Shown: positions 4,933 to 6,654 of the stretch, in pieces
How the letters are laid out: the number at the start of each line of letters is the position of its first letter
Position numbering within the stretch: position 1 is the stretch's first letter
DNA from: an uncultured Clostridia bacterium
Lineage (GTDB): Bacteria; Bacillota; Clostridia; Christensenellales; Borkfalkiaceae
Assembly (NCBI GenBank): GCA_944376035.1
Contig: CALWBJ010000042.1
Coordinates: forward strand, 1-6,654
DNA length: 6,654 nucleotides
Direction: 5' to 3'
Made by a program: the position numbers and the translations under genes
Notes under the pieces: generated by a model
What the model saw: the letters and a program-made list of their open reading frames with translations, nothing else
Database searches by the model: none
Told to the model about the DNA's origin: nothing

Positions 4933-6369
4933 ATGGAAGAAAAGAAACTGAGGAAATTCGATACGAAAGTACAATATCTCAAATATAAGGTTCTGCGCGA
5001 GGTTGCCAGGGCTGCATGGGCGGGCGATCTTAACGAAAAAGCGATAGACATACCGAAAATAATAGTTCCGGGCAAAATACCGACCATGCGTTGCTGCGTA
5101 TATAAAGAGCGGGCGATACTTACCGAACGCGTCAAAATAGCGATGGGCGGAGATAAAAATAATCCCAACGTAATAGAGGTAATAGATATAGCGTGCGACG
5201 AATGTCCTATGGGCGGATACGAAGTCACCGAGGCGTGCAGGGGATGTCTTGCTCACCGCTGTGAGGACGTGTGCAAAAGAGGCGCAATCACATTCGACGC
5301 GCATCAGAAAGCGCACATAGATAAGAGTAAGTGCGTGGAATGCGGAATGTGCGCAAAAGTATGCCCGTACAGCGCTATACACAATTTCAAACGTCCGTGC
5401 GAGACAGCGTGTAAGATAAAAGCAATATCAATGGATGAAAATAAGGCGGCGAAGATAGATAACAACAAGTGCATATCTTGCGGCGCATGCGTTTATCAGT
5501 GTCCGTTCGGCGCGATTACCGATAAATCTTTTATCGTTGACGTTATAGAGACCATAAAAAAAAGTGAGAACAACAGCAGATATAAAATGTATGCCGTTGT
5601 TGCTCCGTCAATATCCAGTCAGTTTTCATACGCCAAACTCGGGCAGGTTATAACAGGCATAAAAGAACTCGGGTTTCATACTGTGGTAGAAGCGGCGCTC
5701 GGCGCGGATATGGTTGCTCAGGCTGAGTCTAAGGAGTTGGCAGAACGAGGATTTCTGACCAGTTCGTGCTGTCCCGCTTTCGTCGATTATATTAAAAAAA
5801 GTTTTCCCGATTTGAAGCCGTTTGTTTCTACGACGCTGTCGCCGATGGCTATGATATCGAGGTATATAAAATCAACCGACAAGGATGCAAAAGTAATATT
5901 TATAGGACCTTGCACGGCAAAGAAAATGGAAGTACAGAAAGAAAGCGTAAAAGACTATGTCGACGCCGCGCTGACGTTTGAAGAATTGCAGGCGCTTTTT
6001 GACAGTAAAGATATAGACATTACCGCTCTTCCCGAAGGAGTACTTGACAACGCCTCTTATTTCGGCAGGATTTTTGCCCGATGCGGAGGCCTTGCGGAGG
6101 CGGTCGCGGAGGGACTTAAAGAGCAGAATATTGATTTTAAGTTAAAACCCATATCCTGCGACGGTATAGAGGCGTGCAAAATGGCGCTTTTAAAAAAGAG
6201 CAAAAATGTTATCGATGCTAACTTTATCGAAGGTATGGCATGCATAGGCGGCTGTATAGGCGGAGCGGGATGTCTGACTCATCAGGAGCGGAGTAAGGAA
6301 GAAGTCAACAGTTACGGAAGACAGGCTCTTGAAAAAACCATATCGGACGCCGTTTCCGTGTTGAAATAA
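4933..6369 (+). CDS. Ferredoxin-rich [FeFe]-hydrogenase (group B-like)
   Basis: This 478-residue enzyme should catalyse reversible 2H+ + 2e- to H2 in the cytoplasm. The H-domain (about 218-450) has intact motifs: FLTSSCCPAF (proton-relay Cys279 and ligand Cys280), FIGPCTAKK (Cys327) and EGMACIGGCIGGAGC (ligands Cys437 and Cys441, with Cys447 extra). The N-terminal 200 residues are very cysteine-rich: Cys54-Cys55, Cys88-x2-Cys91, Cys102-x2-Cys105-x4-Cys110-x3-Cys114, Cys134-x2-Cys137-x2-Cys140-x3-Cys144, Cys156-x3-Cys160, and Cys180-x2-Cys183-x2-Cys186-x3-Cys190, enough for three or four [4Fe-4S] clusters. There is no NuoG-like [2Fe-2S] domain, unlike common group A enzymes. The GGAGCLTH-type third motif and the N-terminal layout fit group B, whose physiological role is little known. 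It follows the phosphatase by 27 bases; GGGAAGG (4913-4919) is its distant ribosome binding site. It would need HydE/F/G maturases encoded elsewhere. Confidence 0.9.
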   Translation: MEEKKLRKFDTKVQYLKYKVLREVARAAWAGDLNEKAIDIPKIIVPGKIPTMRCCVYKERAILTERVKIAMGGDKNNPNVIEVIDIACDECPMGGYEVTEACRGCLAHRCEDVCKRGAITFDAHQKAHIDKSKCVECGMCAKVCPYSAIHNFKRPCETACKIKAISMDENKAAKIDNNKCISCGACVYQCPFGAITDKSFIVDVIETIKKSENNSRYKMYAVVAPSISSQFSYAKLGQVITGIKELGFHTVVEAALGADMVAQAESKELAERGFLTSSCCPAFVDYIKKSFPDLKPFVSTTLSPMAMISRYIKSTDKDAKVIFIGPCTAKKMEVQKESVKDYVDAALTFEELQALFDSKDIDITALPEGVLDNASYFGRIFARCGGLAEAVAEGLKEQNIDFKLKPISCDGIEACKMALLKKSKNVIDANFIEGMACIGGCIGGAGCLTHQERSKEEVNSYGRQALEKTISDAVSVLK

Positions 6370-6426
6370 TGTTGATTTAATATTTATTTTAATATTAATA
6401 TTTTAATATTTATATTTAATTATAAT

Positions 6427-6460
6427 ATATATTAAATAGAAAAATATATTAAATAGAAAA
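6427..6460. repeat. 17-bp perfect tandem duplication
   Basis: ATATATTAAATAGAAAA occurs twice without a gap (6427-6443 and 6444-6460) in the almost pure A/T spacer between the last hydrogenase and the insertion sequence. No gene or GC-containing terminator is visible between 6370 and 6500. Confidence 0.85.
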
Positions 6461-6488
6461 TAGATAAATAAATAGAAAATAGATAAAT
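6451..6488. repeat. 19-bp perfect tandem duplication, nested with the 17-bp one
   Basis: AAATAGAAAATAGATAAAT occurs at 6451-6469 and 6470-6488, sharing its first ten bases with the second copy of the 17-bp repeat. Successive slippage in low-complexity DNA explains both. Confidence 0.85.
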
Positions 6489-6545
6489 TGTGAAAATAAG
6501 CGTTACACTCGATAATATAATTTACCGAATTGATGAATTGTCAAA

Positions 6546-6654
6546 CTAAGAGCAACACTTTTTAAGATTTAGTTCAAACAAATCTTGCGGTGTCTGGTAA
6601 TGCAAAACTTTTTTAGGCCTGGCGTTTATTAACGCCAGGTTCTTTTTTAATGTA
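6546..6654 (-). mobile_element. 3' end of an IS30-family transposase gene (cut by the window edge)
   Basis: On the - strand an open frame enters from the right edge and ends at TAG (complement of 6546-6548). The 35 visible residues contain NARPKKVLHYQTPQDLFEL, matching the typical carboxy end of IS30-family DDE transposases (N-x-R-P-R-K-x-L-x-Y-x-T-P-x-E-x-F). The protein then ends in LKKCCS. The catalytic DDE core would lie beyond the window. The element's terminal inverted repeat should lie near or overlapping the stop, roughly 6500-6550; the stretch GAATTGTCAAACTAAG (6534-6549 region) looks like part of it, but the exact boundary and any target duplication cannot be fixed without the other end. 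Whether the element is intact is unknown. Confidence 0.8.
6618..6648 (+). terminator. Strong rho-independent terminator structure reading along +, inside the IS end
   Basis: CCTGGCGTT (6618-6626) and AACGCCAGG (6631-6639) form a perfect 9-bp stem with a TATT loop, followed by TTCTTTTTT (6640-6648). The T-run is only on the + side, so it would stop transcripts coming from the hydrogenase cluster, and not the transposase mRNA. It lies inside the transposase coding end (residues LALINARP are encoded by the stem), so it must satisfy both protein and RNA constraints. Confidence 0.8.

Noticed and set aside
4648..5382. Open frame of 244 codons on the - strand
   Set aside because: It lies antisense across the end of the phosphatase and start of the second hydrogenase, both with clear family motifs. 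Its translation is rich in Phe/Tyr/His with no recognisable motif, as expected of a shadow frame.
6564..6586. AAGATTT/AAATCTT inverted repeat
   Set aside because: It lies inside the transposase coding end, is A/T-rich with a bulged stem, and has no T-run after it; coding coincidence is sufficient.
1..6654. CRISPR array, tRNA or rRNA gene
   Set aside because: No regularly spaced direct repeats with unique spacers and no tRNA- or rRNA-like segment were seen on either strand.

Overview
The window reads as chromosomal DNA from a strictly anaerobic, low-to-moderate-GC Firmicute (Clostridia-like). The reasons are two [FeFe]-hydrogenase genes, a SpoIIE-type phosphatase, AT-rich intergenic DNA, A/T-ending codons with many ATA isoleucines, and short-spaced purine-rich ribosome binding sites. 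No rRNA or species-specific marker is present, so I do not go below that level. Every complete gene is on the + strand; only a transposase fragment at the right edge is on the - strand.

Left part (1-923): a family 6 uracil/hypoxanthine-DNA glycosylase gene (65-577), a very strong GC-rich hairpin (610-639), then a consensus sigma-A promoter (TTGACA, 17 bp, TATAAT; 691-719) whose spacer holds a perfect dyad, followed by a structured leader of about 200 nt. This drives a MarR-family regulator (924-1379). The palindrome just before its ribosome binding site shares the core GCAA-N4-TTGC with the promoter dyad, which suggests autoregulation.

Central part (1464-6369): a second promoter precedes a tight five-gene cluster. 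It contains two tandem thioredoxin-like [2Fe-2S] ferredoxins (1560-1808 and 1805-2065), a sensory-type [FeFe]-hydrogenase with PF04060-like and PAS-like regions (2067-3740), a SpoIIE/PP2C-type phosphatase with an extra C-terminal domain (3733-4905), and a second, ferredoxin-rich [FeFe]-hydrogenase with group B signatures (4933-6369). Overlapping or near-abutting genes imply translational coupling. The likely logic is that the PAS hydrogenase senses H2 or redox state, the phosphatase passes on the signal, and the last hydrogenase and small ferredoxins carry out or feed the H2 chemistry. The order of events in this pathway is inference. No hydrogenase maturase (HydE/F/G), NADH-binding subunit, kinase or STAS partner lies in the window.

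Right part (6370-6654): an almost purely A/T spacer with nested 17-bp and 19-bp tandem duplications, then the 3' end of an IS30-family transposase on the - strand. That coding end contains a perfect hairpin with a T-run pointing along the + strand, the first convincing terminator that transcripts from the hydrogenase cluster would meet.
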